Notes: generated from the letters alone by a model not told the origin. A DNA stretch of 64,000 nt from Hungatella sp. (GCA_009712635.1 WASS01000029.1:231276-295275); one strand, 5' to 3'; numbered from the stretch's first letter, positions 20,785 through 29,569 are shown. Made by a program: numbers and translations.

Positions 20785-21273
20785 TCAGAAATGAAGATCG
20801 CCTGCATTATAGGTCTGGATCTTGTTGCTGAACCGCATCTGTATTTCATCTAAGCGCTGTTTGGAGTAGGTGAGATAAATCAGATCCTTTGGCGGCCAGT
20901 GAAGCATCATGTCAAACCGGTCTTCGTCTGTTAAAGCTGTTTTTGAAATGTAAATATAGAGTGATCCGGTATTTTTGGAATCTTTTCTGGTAAACAGCTT
21001 TGTTCCTGCCACACCCACTTCACCAACTTCATCCCAGGTGTAGGATTGAAGCGTTTTCCATGGGAGAAAGCAGCGAACGCCTGTCTGGTCCACACAAACG
21101 GAAGCAGCGTAGGTGAGCATTGGCTTTACAAAGAGAAGTCCGATCAGAAAAAACACTGCGGCTGACCCCAGACGCGATAGGATGATCAGGCTGATAACAA
21201 GCATAAGAGAAAACAGGACGGTTGCAATGCTTACTGCAGCCTTAAAGGTATCGACAAGGTATGTTTTTTTCAT
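20785..21273 (-). CDS. Small membrane protein, bacterial PH-like domain
   Basis: Protein of 162 residues with two adjacent N-terminal membrane helices (about 11-33 and 38-57) and a soluble C-terminal domain that begins with VDQTGVRCFLPWKTLQSYTWDEVGEVGV, a pattern seen in bacterial PH-like domains (a beta strand, then W-x-E-V). Function is unknown. It is transcribed against the ABC operon and away from the GH3 gene. The promoter upstream is a perfect consensus, followed by an AT-rich palindrome of the candidate ROK type, so expression may be coupled to the glycoside locus. Confidence 0.6.
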   Translation of the reverse strand: MKKTYLVDTFKAAVSIATVLFSLMLVISLIILSRLGSAAVFFLIGLLFVKPMLTYAASVCVDQTGVRCFLPWKTLQSYTWDEVGEVGVAGTKLFTRKDSKNTGSLYIYISKTALTDEDRFDMMLHWPPKDLIYLTYSKQRLDEIQMRFSNKIQTYNAGDLHF

Positions 21274-21291
21274 GTGGGAATAGTCCTCTCA

Positions 21292-21309
21292 TTAAATTAA
21301 ACAATTTAA
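21292..21309. promoter_or_regulatory. Candidate ROK-repressor operator D
   Basis: TTAAATT (21292-21298) and AATTTAA (21303-21309) are perfect inverted repeats around AAAC. The half-sites match those at 27668-27682, but the spacing differs by 3 bp. The site lies downstream of the minus-strand promoter of the PH-like gene and upstream of the GH3 gene. Confidence 0.45.
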
Positions 21310-21321
21310 ATAATTAATACC

Positions 21322-21350
21322 ATTATAACCAATGAACCGTATTGTGTCAA
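21322..21350 (-). promoter_or_regulatory. Perfect consensus SigA promoter, minus strand
   Basis: TTGACA (21350-21345), 17-bp spacer, TATAAT (21327-21322). It reads towards the small PH-like membrane protein. No equally good promoter is visible for the GH3 gene on the plus strand. Confidence 0.85.
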
Positions 21351-21392
21351 ATTGCAAAAAGATAAAAAAATAAATAAATGGAGGTATTTGAT

Positions 21393-23828
21393 ATGGAATT
21401 GTACAAGGACCCACATCAACCGATAGAAGCGAGAGTGGAGGATCTTCTTTCCAGAATGACTCTTGAAGAGAAGGTTGCCCAATTATGCGGTGATTTGCCG
21501 GCTTCATTTATTGAAGATGGAAAAGTAAATACAGATCTTTTAAGAAAGAAGTTCCCTGACGGTCATGGACGTTTTACTCAGTATTCCATTGTTGGTCTGG
21601 TAAGCCCGGAGCAGATTTCCAAAATCAGCAACCAGATACAGCGTTATTTTGTGGAAGAGACCAGACTGGGAATACCGGTTGCGTTACAGGCAGAGAATCT
21701 TTGCGGTTATCCTGCAGCAGGGGGCACCCTTTTCCCGGCAATGATCAATATGGGATGTACCTGGGAACCAGAGCTTGCCAGTAAAATGAGTGAAATTATC
21801 GGACAGGAGAGCCGCAGTGTGGGAATTACCTCCGCCATGAGCCCGGTAATCGATATCGTTCAGGATCCCAGATGGGGAAGAACGTATGAGACCTTTGGAG
21901 AAGATCCTTATCTGACCAGTCAGTTCGGCGTTCACTATGTAAAAGGAATGCAGGAGCAGGGCGTCAGCTGTATCGCAAAGCATTTCCTGGGATATTCCTC
22001 AACACAGGGCGGTTTAAATACTTCAGCGTGCCGTATGGGAAAACGGGAGCTTTATGAGATATTTGCAACCCCTTTTGAAGCAGCGGATAAGCTGGCAGGA
22101 CTGGATGCCATGATGGCAAATTATGGAGAGATTGATGGGCTTCCTGTGATTGTGAACAAGGATATTATTGAAAATCTGCTTCGTAAAACCATGGGCTTTG
22201 ATGGAGTTTTAACGTCTGACGGTGCGGCGGTACTGAAAACCTACCAATACTTCAAGGTTGCAAAAACCTATGAAGAGGCAGGATATCTGGCGAAAAAAGC
22301 GGGTACGGACACGGAGATCCCCGTAGGAGCAGCCTTCCGTCAGCTGCCAGGGTATGTACGTTCCGGCGAACTCAGTGAAGAGTGCATCGATGCTTCTGTC
22401 CGCCGTGTGCTTACCGTTAAATTTAAACACGGTCTGTTTGAGAATCCATATTGCGAAGAAGAGAAGGTTACCATGGCATTATGCAATGATTCAAAGAATG
22501 AACTCAGTGAAGAAATTGCAGCCAAATCATTGGTTCTGTTAAAAAATGACGGCGTACTCCCTCTTAAAAAAGGAACAAAGATAGCGCTTATTGGTCCCCA
22601 TGGGGATTCACTGCGGTATCCTGTGAGCGGTTACACCTATCCGGCATATGTAGAAATGATGAAGGCAGGTGCCAGCGGCCAGTCAACTGGTTTTAACGGT
22701 CTGGCTGATGAGCAGGAAAAAGCGCAGAGCAGTGAAAAGAAATACAAAGGACCTTTTGCAGTCATGTTTGATATGTTCTCAAAGGAAGAACAGGATGCAA
22801 TGAACGATATGGAATCAGCGTTAAGAAGGACAGGAACACGCAGTTTAAAAGAAGTTCTTACAGAGCGCTTCACCGTATCCTATGCACAGGGCTGCAGCAT
22901 TATCGGAGAAGAGACAGATGGTTTTGCCGAAGCAGTGGAAGCAGCCAGAGAGTCAGATGTGATTGTGATGGCATGCGGCGGAAACTCAGGCTGGGTCAAT
23001 GTAACCGGAGGTGAGGGGAAAGACCGTCAGTTCCTTGATCTGCCAGGTGTTCAGCAGAAGCTTCTGGAAGCAGTCGCAGCAACAGGCAAACCAGTAGTTC
23101 TGGTGCTTTATGGACCAGGTGTATTTGCTGTTAACTGGGCACAGGAAAACTGCGGGGCAATCCTGCAGGCATTTATGCCCGGACCATTTGCAGGTAAGGT
23201 TATTACCAATGTATTAGACGGAACAACCAATCCCGGAGGAAAGCTGACAATGACTGTTCCCAGATCAACCGGACAAATCCCCATCTATTATAACCACCGC
23301 ATCGGGTCCGGTTATAACAGTGGAGGAGATATCACCGCTTCTTCCATCTTTTCCGGAGGTTATGTGGATGGTCCTGCCGATCCGCTTTACTGCTTTGGAC
23401 ATGGTCTCAGCTATACCACATTTGAACTTTCTGATCTGGAATTATCTGCAGCTGAAATACCCACAGACGGAAAACTGGAAATCAGCTGTAAGGTGAAAAA
23501 TACTGGTGATGCTGCCGGTGATGAAGTGGTTCAGCTTTATACCAGTTTTACAGAGGCTCATGTAACACGTCCAAGCAAACAGCTTTCCGGCTTCCTACGT
23601 GTGTCCCTGAAGCCAGGAGAAGTAAAACAGGTTGTATTCCATCTGGATATGGCACAATTGGGATATTACAACGAAAGTATGGAATTTGTAGTTGAGCCGG
23701 GAAATATGCATCTGATGGTGGGGACCAGTTCAGTAAATCTTACGTTAAACAGCCGTGTGCTGCTCACTGGAAAACCGGCAGATATGATGGGCAGACGCTC
23801 TTATGTATGCCATACAGAAGTTCATTAG
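21393..23828 (+). CDS. Glycoside hydrolase family 3 (beta-glucosidase/xylosidase type)
   Basis: Cytosolic exo-glycosidase of 811 residues without a signal peptide. The (beta/alpha)8 domain is at about 30-350, with the KHFLGYS motif and the nucleophile Asp near residue 276 in GVLTSDG. The beta-sandwich domain follows (about 380-650; VLLKNDGVLPLKK, IALIGPHGD) and the C terminus is a fibronectin-III-like domain (LSGFLRVSLKPGEVKQVVFHLD). An insert around residues 430-490 is rich in charged residues. The ATG at 21393 is 8 nt from GGAGG (21380-21384); that site overlaps an upstream in-frame ATG at 21378, which is therefore rejected. A sulfatase gene follows 20 bp later, so the glycosidase probably acts on substrate before or after desulfation. 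The sugar specificity is not determinable. Confidence 0.9.
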   Translation: MELYKDPHQPIEARVEDLLSRMTLEEKVAQLCGDLPASFIEDGKVNTDLLRKKFPDGHGRFTQYSIVGLVSPEQISKISNQIQRYFVEETRLGIPVALQAENLCGYPAAGGTLFPAMINMGCTWEPELASKMSEIIGQESRSVGITSAMSPVIDIVQDPRWGRTYETFGEDPYLTSQFGVHYVKGMQEQGVSCIAKHFLGYSSTQGGLNTSACRMGKRELYEIFATPFEAADKLAGLDAMMANYGEIDGLPVIVNKDIIENLLRKTMGFDGVLTSDGAAVLKTYQYFKVAKTYEEAGYLAKKAGTDTEIPVGAAFRQLPGYVRSGELSEECIDASVRRVLTVKFKHGLFENPYCEEEKVTMALCNDSKNELSEEIAAKSLVLLKNDGVLPLKKGTKIALIGPHGDSLRYPVSGYTYPAYVEMMKAGASGQSTGFNGLADEQEKAQSSEKKYKGPFAVMFDMFSKEEQDAMNDMESALRRTGTRSLKEVLTERFTVSYAQGCSIIGEETDGFAEAVEAARESDVIVMACGGNSGWVNVTGGEGKDRQFLDLPGVQQKLLEAVAATGKPVVLVLYGPGVFAVNWAQENCGAILQAFMPGPFAGKVITNVLDGTTNPGGKLTMTVPRSTGQIPIYYNHRIGSGYNSGGDITASSIFSGGYVDGPADPLYCFGHGLSYTTFELSDLELSAAEIPTDGKLEISCKVKNTGDAAGDEVVQLYTSFTEAHVTRPSKQLSGFLRVSLKPGEVKQVVFHLDMAQLGYYNESMEFVVEPGNMHLMVGTSSVNLTLNSRVLLTGKPADMMGRRSYVCHTEVH

Positions 23829-23848
23829 TTAAAAAGGGATAAAAACTT

Positions 23849-25462
23849 ATGGAGAAAAGACCTCATATTATTATCTTCAATCCCGATGAAATGCGTTCTG
23901 ACTGCCTTGCTCATCTGGGGCAGAATAAGGCAGCCAGAACTCCGTTCTTAGATGAATTTGCCAGGTCGGAAGCTGTATCCTTCCGTAATGCCTTTTGCCA
24001 GAACACGGTATGTGTTCCCAGCCGGTGCAGTTTTTTTACTGGTCTCTACCCCCATGTTAACGGGCACCGTACCATGCAGCATTTGCTGCGCAGCCATGAA
24101 CCAAGCTTGTTTTCCGAATTAAAGGATGCAGGTTATTATGTCTGGATGAACACCCGGAATGATTTAATTGCAGGACAGATACCAGGTCTTATGGAAGAGC
24201 ATGCAACTGAGATCTATTATGGGGAGGAATGTCCCAGGCCGCTGGGGCAGGAAAAGAAAGATTTTCGAGGGCAGATGGGAGATAAGAACTATTACTCTCA
24301 TTATGAAGGAAGGCTGTTGACCGATGAGAAGGGAATCCATTATTCTGATGATGACGGAGTGGTAGATGCGGCAATTGACCGGATCTTTCACCGGGTTAAT
24401 GACCAGCCTCTGTGTATGTTTCTTGGCTTAATGTATCCCCATACTCCCTATGCAGTGGAAGAACCCTACTTTTCAGCCATTGACCGAAGCCTGCTGCCCA
24501 GACGTGCCGCAGCGGGAAGAAACAAGCCTGAGATGGAGTCAGCCTTAAAAAATCTCATGGCTATGGATTCCTATACGGAGCAGGACTGGGATGAGCTGCG
24601 TGCCTGTTACTTAGGGATGTGTATGAAGGTGGATGAACAGTTCAGACGATTATGTGATGCACTGAAGGAAGCTGGAATCTACGACGATTGCGCCATATTT
24701 TTCCTGAGCGATCACGGTGATTATACCGGTGACTTTGATTTGCCGGAAAAATCCCAGAATACGTTTGAAGATTGTCTCACTAAGGTTCCGCTGCTTATAA
24801 AACCTCCTAAGGGAGAGCAGGTTGATGCTGGAATTTCTGAATCTCTGGTAGAACTGGTGGATTTTTATGCAACTGTAATGGATTATACCAGTACAGACCC
24901 CAGTCATGATCACTTTGGAAAGTCTCTTAAGCCCGTTCTCATGGACCGGAGTGTACAGCTGCGTGATACCGTTTTTTGTGAGGGCGGCAGAATGCCATGG
25001 GAAACACAGGCCGATGAATACCATCCGGCAGCCGGCAGTTCCGGTGTAATTCCAAAAACCAGCATGTACTGGCCAAGGCAGACAGCCCAGCTGGACGCAG
25101 ATGCCCATTGTAAAGGAACCATGATACGGGATCATTTTTATAAATATGTTCACCGGTCAAATGGACGTCATGAATTTTATGACCTTCAGTCCGATCCTCT
25201 TGAAGAAAATAATGTCTACGGGGATCCTGAACATGAGACCAAAACAGTGGAATTCAGATTCCGCCTTCTGGACTGGTATCAACAGACCTGTGATATTGTT
25301 CCAAGGAATTGTGACAGACGTATGAGCGATCGAATGATGTGGTCGAAAATAAAGCAGGACTGTCCTCCTCAACTGGAGGAACAGGCATGGGAAATGATCA
25401 GGGATGGAAAGGGTATGGCCTACATCAAAGCCCAATTGGCAGTAATGCAGACAGAGAATTAA
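23849..25462 (+). CDS. Cys-type sulfatase (cytosolic)
   Basis: Type I sulfatase of 537 residues. The maturation motif CVPSR begins at Cys55 (TVCVPSRCSFFTG), to be converted to formylglycine by the anaerobic maturase encoded at 37282. Metal-site residues are seen in FNPDEMRSD (near the N terminus) and FFLSDHGDYTG (about residues 287-297). There is no signal peptide, so hydrolysis is intracellular, after uptake. It follows the GH3 gene at 20 bp and ends the unit. The substrate is unknown: sulfated sugar, choline sulfate and phosphonate hydrolase-like members all share these motifs. The sugar-locus context favours a sulfated saccharide. Confidence 0.88.
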   Translation: MEKRPHIIIFNPDEMRSDCLAHLGQNKAARTPFLDEFARSEAVSFRNAFCQNTVCVPSRCSFFTGLYPHVNGHRTMQHLLRSHEPSLFSELKDAGYYVWMNTRNDLIAGQIPGLMEEHATEIYYGEECPRPLGQEKKDFRGQMGDKNYYSHYEGRLLTDEKGIHYSDDDGVVDAAIDRIFHRVNDQPLCMFLGLMYPHTPYAVEEPYFSAIDRSLLPRRAAAGRNKPEMESALKNLMAMDSYTEQDWDELRACYLGMCMKVDEQFRRLCDALKEAGIYDDCAIFFLSDHGDYTGDFDLPEKSQNTFEDCLTKVPLLIKPPKGEQVDAGISESLVELVDFYATVMDYTSTDPSHDHFGKSLKPVLMDRSVQLRDTVFCEGGRMPWETQADEYHPAAGSSGVIPKTSMYWPRQTAQLDADAHCKGTMIRDHFYKYVHRSNGRHEFYDLQSDPLEENNVYGDPEHETKTVEFRFRLLDWYQQTCDIVPRNCDRRMSDRMMWSKIKQDCPPQLEEQAWEMIRDGKGMAYIKAQLAVMQTEN

Positions 25463-25465
25463 AAT

Positions 25466-25521
25466 AACAATGCGGTTTCAATTATCTTTCAGTCCAGACT
25501 GATAATTGAAACCGCATTGTT
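25466..25521. terminator. 21-bp perfect inverted repeat between convergent genes
   Basis: AACAATGCGGTTTCAATTATC (21 bp) at 25466-25486 pairs perfectly with 25501-25521; the 14-nt loop contains AGTC/GACT that can extend the stem. It separates the sulfatase and the convergent ROK gene. The flanks are only modestly T/A-rich, but position and stability fit a bidirectional terminator. Confidence 0.75.
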
Positions 25522-25524
25522 GTT

Positions 25525-26754
25525 CTATTCGATGAAGGTTTTCAGATCATTTTGTACCGCTGCTGCAGCAGCACCTAAAGCACCGCTATAGGTGTCTGGC
25601 TCAACAAACATAAAGTTGGTATCGATATCAGTGGCTGTATATAAATTCCGATGAATGACATCCATGAGCTGATCTTTGTTCTTCTGATTCTGGAAGATGT
25701 TTCCGTCAATCAGAATACATTTGGGTCTTACGAAATTATCAATATTGGCAATTCCAATTCCCATGTGATAGACCGCATCTTCCAGGATCTCATTCACACT
25801 CTGGTCTCCTTCAGACTGGGCTTTAATGATCTCATATATGGTTGGAGATTCAGCATTGGCGCAGATACCGCGAAGAATATCTGCCTTGCCATTGTTCAGC
25901 GCGCCGATGCAATTGGAAATGATCGCCCGTTCACTTGAAAATGCCTCAAGGCAGCCGTGGTTTCCGCATCTGCAGAGAGGACCGTGAGAGTCAACCACCA
26001 TATGTCCCACCTCGCCCTGGCCGATAATAGATTCACGAAAACGATCATGAGTATACATTAAAGGACAGGCAATACCTGTTGAAACCATAAAGTATGCAAA
26101 GGAGTGATAGTGGTCCATTCGTTCATGATCAAATAAATAGGAGCCATAGGCTCTTGCACAGGCATTGTTTTCGATTGAGACAGGTCCGTCGTAGTTAAGC
26201 AGCCTGGATAAATCGCCTTTCAGATCTTTGTTTTTCCATTCATAGCCTGGAAGGACTATGAGCTTTCCTTTGTTGCGATCCACAAGTCCCGGTATGCACA
26301 GACCAATACCAGCGATTTTTGTCTTTGGTATTTTACTGGACCGAAGCAGCTTTTTAACCAGTTCCGAAGTTTCTGTCATGATTTCATCATAATCACTGTA
26401 AGCCGTATCATCTGCAATTGCTTTTATCAGTTTGCCACGGTAGTCCGTGATGCAGGCACGGCGCATAGTACCTCGTGTTTCAATTCCAATAAAATATCCG
26501 CCATCGTCTGAAATATCAATGAGAGATGCCTTTCGCCCAAGGGTTTTTCCGGAAGCTTTTGTGTTTTCCACCTCTTTAATAAGTCCTTTGGAAAGTAGAA
26601 AATTCACAGTGGTGGTGATTGTTGGAAGGGTAAGTGACAGCTTTTCTGATATTTCAATTCTGGAAATGGGACCATCATGATAAATCATCTGGCGAATCGC
26701 GGACTGATTCGTGACCTTAACTCTTGATAAATTATTTCCATTGGCAATCTGCAT
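25525..26754 (-). CDS. ROK-family transcriptional repressor (NagC/XylR type)
   Basis: Sugar-responsive repressor of 409 residues. The N-terminal winged helix (about 12-70; SAIRQMIYHDGPISRIEISEKLSLTLPTI) is followed by a ROK kinase-like domain with the zinc signature CRCGNHGCLEAF (about 262-273) and the GIGLCIPGLVD and GEVGHM motifs. It lacks the catalytic context of a true kinase and should bind a sugar or sugar phosphate as inducer. It lies 38 bp downstream of the creatininase-family gene on the same strand, so it is transcribed from that gene's promoter. AT-rich palindromes of one type lie at three promoters of this locus and probably form its regulon. Confidence 0.88.
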   Translation of the reverse strand: MQIANGNNLSRVKVTNQSAIRQMIYHDGPISRIEISEKLSLTLPTITTTVNFLLSKGLIKEVENTKASGKTLGRKASLIDISDDGGYFIGIETRGTMRRACITDYRGKLIKAIADDTAYSDYDEIMTETSELVKKLLRSSKIPKTKIAGIGLCIPGLVDRNKGKLIVLPGYEWKNKDLKGDLSRLLNYDGPVSIENNACARAYGSYLFDHERMDHYHSFAYFMVSTGIACPLMYTHDRFRESIIGQGEVGHMVVDSHGPLCRCGNHGCLEAFSSERAIISNCIGALNNGKADILRGICANAESPTIYEIIKAQSEGDQSVNEILEDAVYHMGIGIANIDNFVRPKCILIDGNIFQNQKNKDQLMDVIHRNLYTATDIDTNFMFVEPDTYSGALGAAAAAVQNDLKTFIE

Positions 26755-26792
26755 GTTATTTGGATCCTTTCTGTATATGTATCAGATATTTT

Positions 26793-27641
26793 TTATTTTA
26801 AATGAGGATAACGGGGAATAATACGCTCCCGTGTTGCCAGGTCAATCTGGTTTAAGTCGTCGATTACCTGCTGGGGATTGAAGAAGCGGACAAAGTCATC
26901 AATCATTTTGGTCCCCTTAAGAGCAAGATCATCCCGCTCTGCAATGGATCGGCAGCCTTCTCCGCCGCCATGGTCTGAAAATTCTTCATAGAAAAACCCT
27001 GCATTACCAGGTGAAGTTGCCACAGCGTTCAGTCTTTGAACCGCTGATTTTAAGGAGTTTTCCAAAGGGGCATGTAACGGTTCTTCCTTAAGCCCGGCAT
27101 CCGGGTCAACGAAGAGGTAGTCCAGCTGATTCATCTGTTTATAAGCACCGTACATAAGCTCTTTGAAAGGTATGTCTGTTACCTGCCAGCCGTTATCTTT
27201 TGCAATTTGTATCGCCTGCAGCAGGCTGATATGAACAAACGGGACTTTTTTGTCATGAAATGCATCCATAATAAAACTGTTGATTGTTAAATAGGCTGGA
27301 CCATGACCGGAGACATAAATCTGCTTGCGAAAGCCCTGCTTTAACAGGCTGTCAGAAAGCTGCCTCAGATAAGATGCACCTTCTGCAATGCTTAAATATA
27401 CCGTACCCCGTCCAGTCCGAGTCGCACCTGGATAAAAAAAGGGAAGACCGGTTAATGACAGGCTGTCGGTGGCTTCTGCCATCTTTTCCGCAATCGCTTC
27501 TACATAAATGGTTTCACAATCAAGCGGTAGATCACCGTGAAGCTCCACAGTTCCCACAGGGATAAAAATAACATCTCTGCCGCGGTCTAAATACTCCTCA
27601 ACTTCAACATTTCTCATTTTATTTAAAATATGCGTTTTCAT
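26793..27641 (-). CDS. Creatininase-family metal-dependent amidohydrolase
   Basis: Protein of 282 residues of the creatininase / creatinine amidohydrolase fold. Metal-binding residues are recognisable in GTVELHGDLPLDCETIYVE (about 30-48: Glu, His, Asp), SGHGPAYLTIN (about 113-123, in place of the usual GHGGN) and HGGGEGCRSIAE (about 224-235). Family members open cyclic amides or hydrolyse formamides (creatininase, ArfB, MftE-like peptidases). Its place as first gene of an operon with the ROK repressor, divergent from a sulfatase, implies a job in sugar use, perhaps on an N-acyl or lactam group; this is unproven. No creatine-pathway genes are near. Confidence 0.8.
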   Translation of the reverse strand: MKTHILNKMRNVEVEEYLDRGRDVIFIPVGTVELHGDLPLDCETIYVEAIAEKMAEATDSLSLTGLPFFYPGATRTGRGTVYLSIAEGASYLRQLSDSLLKQGFRKQIYVSGHGPAYLTINSFIMDAFHDKKVPFVHISLLQAIQIAKDNGWQVTDIPFKELMYGAYKQMNQLDYLFVDPDAGLKEEPLHAPLENSLKSAVQRLNAVATSPGNAGFFYEEFSDHGGGEGCRSIAERDDLALKGTKMIDDFVRFFNPQQVIDDLNQIDLATRERIIPRYPHLK

Positions 27642-27667
27642 ATTTCCTCCCGGGCTGTTTTACAATA

Positions 27668-27682
27668 ATTAAATGATTTAAT
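27668..27682. promoter_or_regulatory. Candidate ROK-repressor operator C
   Basis: A perfect 7-1-7 palindrome, ATTAAAT-G-ATTTAAT, located 4 bp downstream of the minus-strand -10 box that drives the creatininase-ROK operon. Confidence 0.65.
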
Positions 27683-27686
27683 ATTC

Positions 27687-27715
27687 ATAATAGCAGAATA
27701 ATTAAGAAAATACAA
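27687..27715 (-). promoter_or_regulatory. Promoter of creatininase-ROK operon
   Basis: Minus strand: TTGTAT (27715-27710), 17-bp spacer, TATTAT (27692-27687). Confidence 0.65.
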
Positions 27716-27745
27716 GTTTTAGAAAATATTTGTTGACAGTAGATA

Positions 27746-27774
27746 TTGAAATTATTTCGTAGTGATGATATAAT
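27746..27774 (+). promoter_or_regulatory. Promoter of second sulfatase gene
   Basis: TTGAAA (27746-27751), 17-bp spacer, perfect TATAAT (27769-27774). An isolated TTGACA at 27733-27738 has no -10 box at a proper distance. Confidence 0.75.
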
Positions 27775-27790
27775 AAATTAAATTAATTAA
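27775..27790. promoter_or_regulatory. Candidate ROK-repressor operator B
   Basis: AAATTAAATTAATTAA, identical over 16 bp to the site after the pgi-ABC promoter. It starts at the base after the TATAAT box, where binding would block initiation. Confidence 0.6.
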
Positions 27791-27818
27791 AAAATAGAAC
27801 GGAAGGAAAAATAACGTT

Positions 27819-29306
27819 ATGATGGACGTTTTACTCTACATGTCAGATCAGCATTCCTACAATTTGCAGGGGTATGCCGGAAACAATATAGTAAGAACTC
27901 CCAACTTAGATCGCATAGCCAGGGAAGGGACAGTACTTACCAATGCATATACGGCATGTCCGCTGTGTGTACCAGCCCGTGCCTCCATGATTTCAGGACA
28001 GCTTCCCAGTAATAACGGTGTTTTGTTTAACTTTAATTCCATTAATTCTGACAGCGCTACCTTTCTTCACAGCCTGACTGTATCCGGTTATGAAACGGTA
28101 CTTTGCGGCCGTATGCATTTTGTCGGACCGGACCAGCGTCATGGTTATGCAAAGCGCATTGCAAAGGAGCGGACTCCAGTATTTCACAACAATGCTCCAA
28201 AAACAAAAGAGGAGATGGAAAATAAATCAAAAGTAACGGGGTTTGATGAAAACAGCTCGCTCTACTATATAGGCGGTGGGGATTCTCCAGTTCTTGCATA
28301 TGACCGCTATGTTGTAGGTGAAGCACTGGATTACTTAAGCGAGGAACATGAAAGACCACAGTTTATTACAGTAGGAACCTATGGTCCTCATTTCCCTTAT
28401 GTGGCTCCGGAAGAACTCTACGAGTATTATTATGACAAAGTCAGCCTGGAGGATGTTTCAGAGACCTATGAGGGGCATCCCGCTCTTGACGGTAAATTTA
28501 CAGAGGCAGATCCGGAAGTGGCCAGAGCAGCACGTGCGGCTTATTACGGTCTGGTTGAGCAGCAGGACCGGCATATCGGAACAGTGTATGAAGCATTTCA
28601 GCAATATTTAAAACGGACTGGTCATGAGGGAATATTTATTTATGTTTCCGATCATGGTGATATGAATGGCACACATGGATATTATGGCAAGCAGGTATTT
28701 TATGAACCATCAGCCCACATTCCTTTTTTAATTCAGGGTAATAACATTCCAGCAGGGCGAAGGATTGAAAGTCCCACCAGCCTTTTAGATATGGGTCCTA
28801 CCATCTGCGGATTGACAGGAGCGGAGATTTTAGAAGGGGATGGGAAAGATATTTCTGCTCAGATCATTCAGAACAGCCAGGATGAAGACCGAATGGTAGT
28901 CAGTGAACTGTATACATATTTAAGCAATGGAGGGACCTCCCTTGGAAGGCTGGTTCGTTATCAGCAGTGGAAGTATATTACATATTCAGGATTTCCAGAG
29001 GATGACGTGCTCTATGATTTAGAACATGATTTAAATGAAGAGCATAATGTAATCGCCCGGTTTCCTGAGATTGCAGAAAAACTCAGGCAAAAGGCTGATT
29101 CCTATAAAAGTTATGATCAGGTAATGGAACACGAAAACTGGGTGATGAAGCAGCTTCGCATCCTGATGAAATGCGATTATGATAATCCGGCTGAAAGATG
29201 GATTCCATCCGGCCTTAAGGAACTTGATAATCCGGTTAAAAGCAAGAAACCATTTCAGCCCACACCATGGGCAGTGCTGATGAGAAAACGGCTGAATGAA
29301 CAATAA
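27819..29306 (+). CDS. Cys-type sulfatase (cytosolic), second copy
   Basis: Type I sulfatase of 495 residues, clearly different from the one at 23849. The maturation motif is CVPAR with Cys50 as the formylglycine precursor (ACPLCVPARASMISG). Metal-site residues are in LYMSDQHS at the N terminus and YVSDHGDMNGTHGYYGKQ (about 275-292). No signal peptide, so it acts in the cytosol. The start is ATG 27819 (or the next codon), with GGAAGG upstream. It has its own promoter with a ROK-type operator and is followed 26 bp later by a small HPr-like gene. Substrate unknown; two different sulfatases suggest a substrate with more than one sulfate position. Confidence 0.88.
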   Translation: MMDVLLYMSDQHSYNLQGYAGNNIVRTPNLDRIAREGTVLTNAYTACPLCVPARASMISGQLPSNNGVLFNFNSINSDSATFLHSLTVSGYETVLCGRMHFVGPDQRHGYAKRIAKERTPVFHNNAPKTKEEMENKSKVTGFDENSSLYYIGGGDSPVLAYDRYVVGEALDYLSEEHERPQFITVGTYGPHFPYVAPEELYEYYYDKVSLEDVSETYEGHPALDGKFTEADPEVARAARAAYYGLVEQQDRHIGTVYEAFQQYLKRTGHEGIFIYVSDHGDMNGTHGYYGKQVFYEPSAHIPFLIQGNNIPAGRRIESPTSLLDMGPTICGLTGAEILEGDGKDISAQIIQNSQDEDRMVVSELYTYLSNGGTSLGRLVRYQQWKYITYSGFPEDDVLYDLEHDLNEEHNVIARFPEIAEKLRQKADSYKSYDQVMEHENWVMKQLRILMKCDYDNPAERWIPSGLKELDNPVKSKKPFQPTPWAVLMRKRLNEQ

Positions 29307-29332
29307 GTCATAAAACCAGGGAGAAAATAACA

Positions 29333-29569
29333 ATGAGAGTGAAACAGATTAAAGACATTGATGCTTTTTTTAAGGCGCTGGCAACCTGCCAGGGAAGAGT
29401 GGAACTGATTACAGATGATAAGGATGTACTGAACTTAGCATCAAAGCTGACCCAGTTTATCGGTCTTACCAGAGTATTCAGTAATCCTGAAATAGAATCT
29501 TATGAAATCGTCTGCTATAACGGAGAAGATTATCAGAAGATTAAAGAATATCTGGTTCCAGCAGAATAG
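29333..29569 (+). CDS. Small 78-residue protein, possibly HPr-like fold
   Basis: Short protein, MRVKQIKDIDAFFKALATC at the N terminus and YNGEDYQKIKEYLVPAE at the C terminus. Length and the pattern of alternating strands and helices (VELITDDKDVLNLASKLTQFI) recall the HPr-like proteins found in clostridia, but the phosphorylatable His and Ser of true HPr are not evident. It lies 26 bp after the sulfatase gene, with GGGAG about 9 nt upstream, and is co-transcribed with it. A role in regulation or as an enzyme partner cannot be told. Confidence 0.5.
   Translation: MRVKQIKDIDAFFKALATCQGRVELITDDKDVLNLASKLTQFIGLTRVFSNPEIESYEIVCYNGEDYQKIKEYLVPAE

Noticed and set aside
24650..25153. A 167-codon minus-strand open frame inside the first sulfatase gene
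   Set aside because: It is antisense to conserved sulfatase motifs and its translation has unnatural composition.
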